DNA of 30,760 nt from Candidatus Shapirobacteria bacterium. Its GTDB lineage: Bacteria > Patescibacteria > Microgenomatia > UBA12405. Under the pieces are notes generated by a model. That model saw nothing but the letters and a program-made list of their open reading frames with translations, made no database searches and was not told where the DNA came from. Shown one piece after another: positions 30,666 to 30,760 of this stretch (position 1 is its first letter; each line of letters begins with the position of its first letter). Made by a program: the position numbers and the translations under genes. The stretch is from contig JAQTUF010000007.1 in the NCBI GenBank assembly GCA_028710865.1, forward strand, positions 26,905 to 57,664, in the 5' to 3' direction.

Positions 30666-30760
30666 AGTCCTGATTGAGTCTAAGGCGGGGAGCAAACACA
30701 CACTTTATTCGGAAAGATAGGCAATATTCAAAGTATATAACAACCCCATTTTAATAATAC
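30666..30760 (+). repeat. cassette repeat, copy 3 (reaches window end)
   Basis: Exactly as long as copy 2 when both are counted from AGTYCT to AATAATAC (95 bases). The first 24 bases are diverged; the last 71 are about 87 percent identical. It may continue past the window edge with a further gene. Confidence 0.75.

Noticed and set aside
30680..30695. Similarity of the third repeat (GGCGGGGAGC) to the tRNA-Asn 3' end, as the missing right attachment site
   Set aside because: The match is short, interrupted, and not shared with the second repeat copy, so it cannot be told from chance.
28129..30760. CRISPR array
   Set aside because: The repeats are about 95 bases, diverged, and separated by whole genes, not by short spacers of equal length. 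No cas genes are present.

Overview
The window is low-GC, densely packed bacterial DNA. It most resembles a Candidate Phyla Radiation (Patescibacteria) genome, perhaps Microgenomates-like. This is an inference from compact gene spacing, short or degenerate versions of core proteins, an orphan conjugation-type ATPase, and a striking promoter habit. In more than a dozen leading genes a TATAAT-like box sits only 5-7 bases before the start codon, so the mRNAs should be essentially leaderless.

Layout. Bases 1-1300 hold tRNA genes on the minus strand (a cut-off tRNA, a degenerate hairpin-filled tRNA-like relic, two CAT-anticodon tRNAs) around an alpha/beta hydrolase. Bases 1365-13215 are housekeeping: an FtsB-like division protein, a Xer-like recombinase with altered catalytic residues, a membrane-anchored VirD4/TraD-like ATPase with a small partner, a polytopic membrane protein overlapping a polyprenyl synthase, dnaG, rpoD, a Nudix hydrolase, a GT-C-like membrane protein and a histidine phosphatase.

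At tRNA-Asn (13306) an integrated element begins. A large serine integrase is read out of the island and ends inside the tRNA, with its stop codon on the anticodon. Behind it lie a small unknown gene, a serine-recombinase paralogue whose nucleophile is Ala, a tiny ORF, a possible filamentous-phage gpII-type replication protein, a possible winged-helix regulator, a divergent two-gene membrane unit, and YidD with a zinc-ribbon protein. Next come an XRE regulator followed by a three-gene operon ending in a PIN-like nuclease, another orphan gene, and a type IIG restriction-modification enzyme with its own 55-residue helix-turn-helix partner. The right end of the element could not be placed.

From 26.5 kb to the end the region is also accessory: a small basic protein and a degenerate D-2-hydroxyacid dehydrogenase, both with strong Shine-Dalgarno sites. 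Then comes a cassette-like row of three genes (secreted protein, SET-domain methyltransferase, secreted protein), each followed by a related repeat of about 95 bases. The row runs off the window.

The best candidates for something undescribed are the XRE/unknown/unknown/PIN operon (19.6-22.1 kb), the repeat-separated SET cassette row (28.1-30.8 kb), and the integrase with its catalytically altered paralogue.
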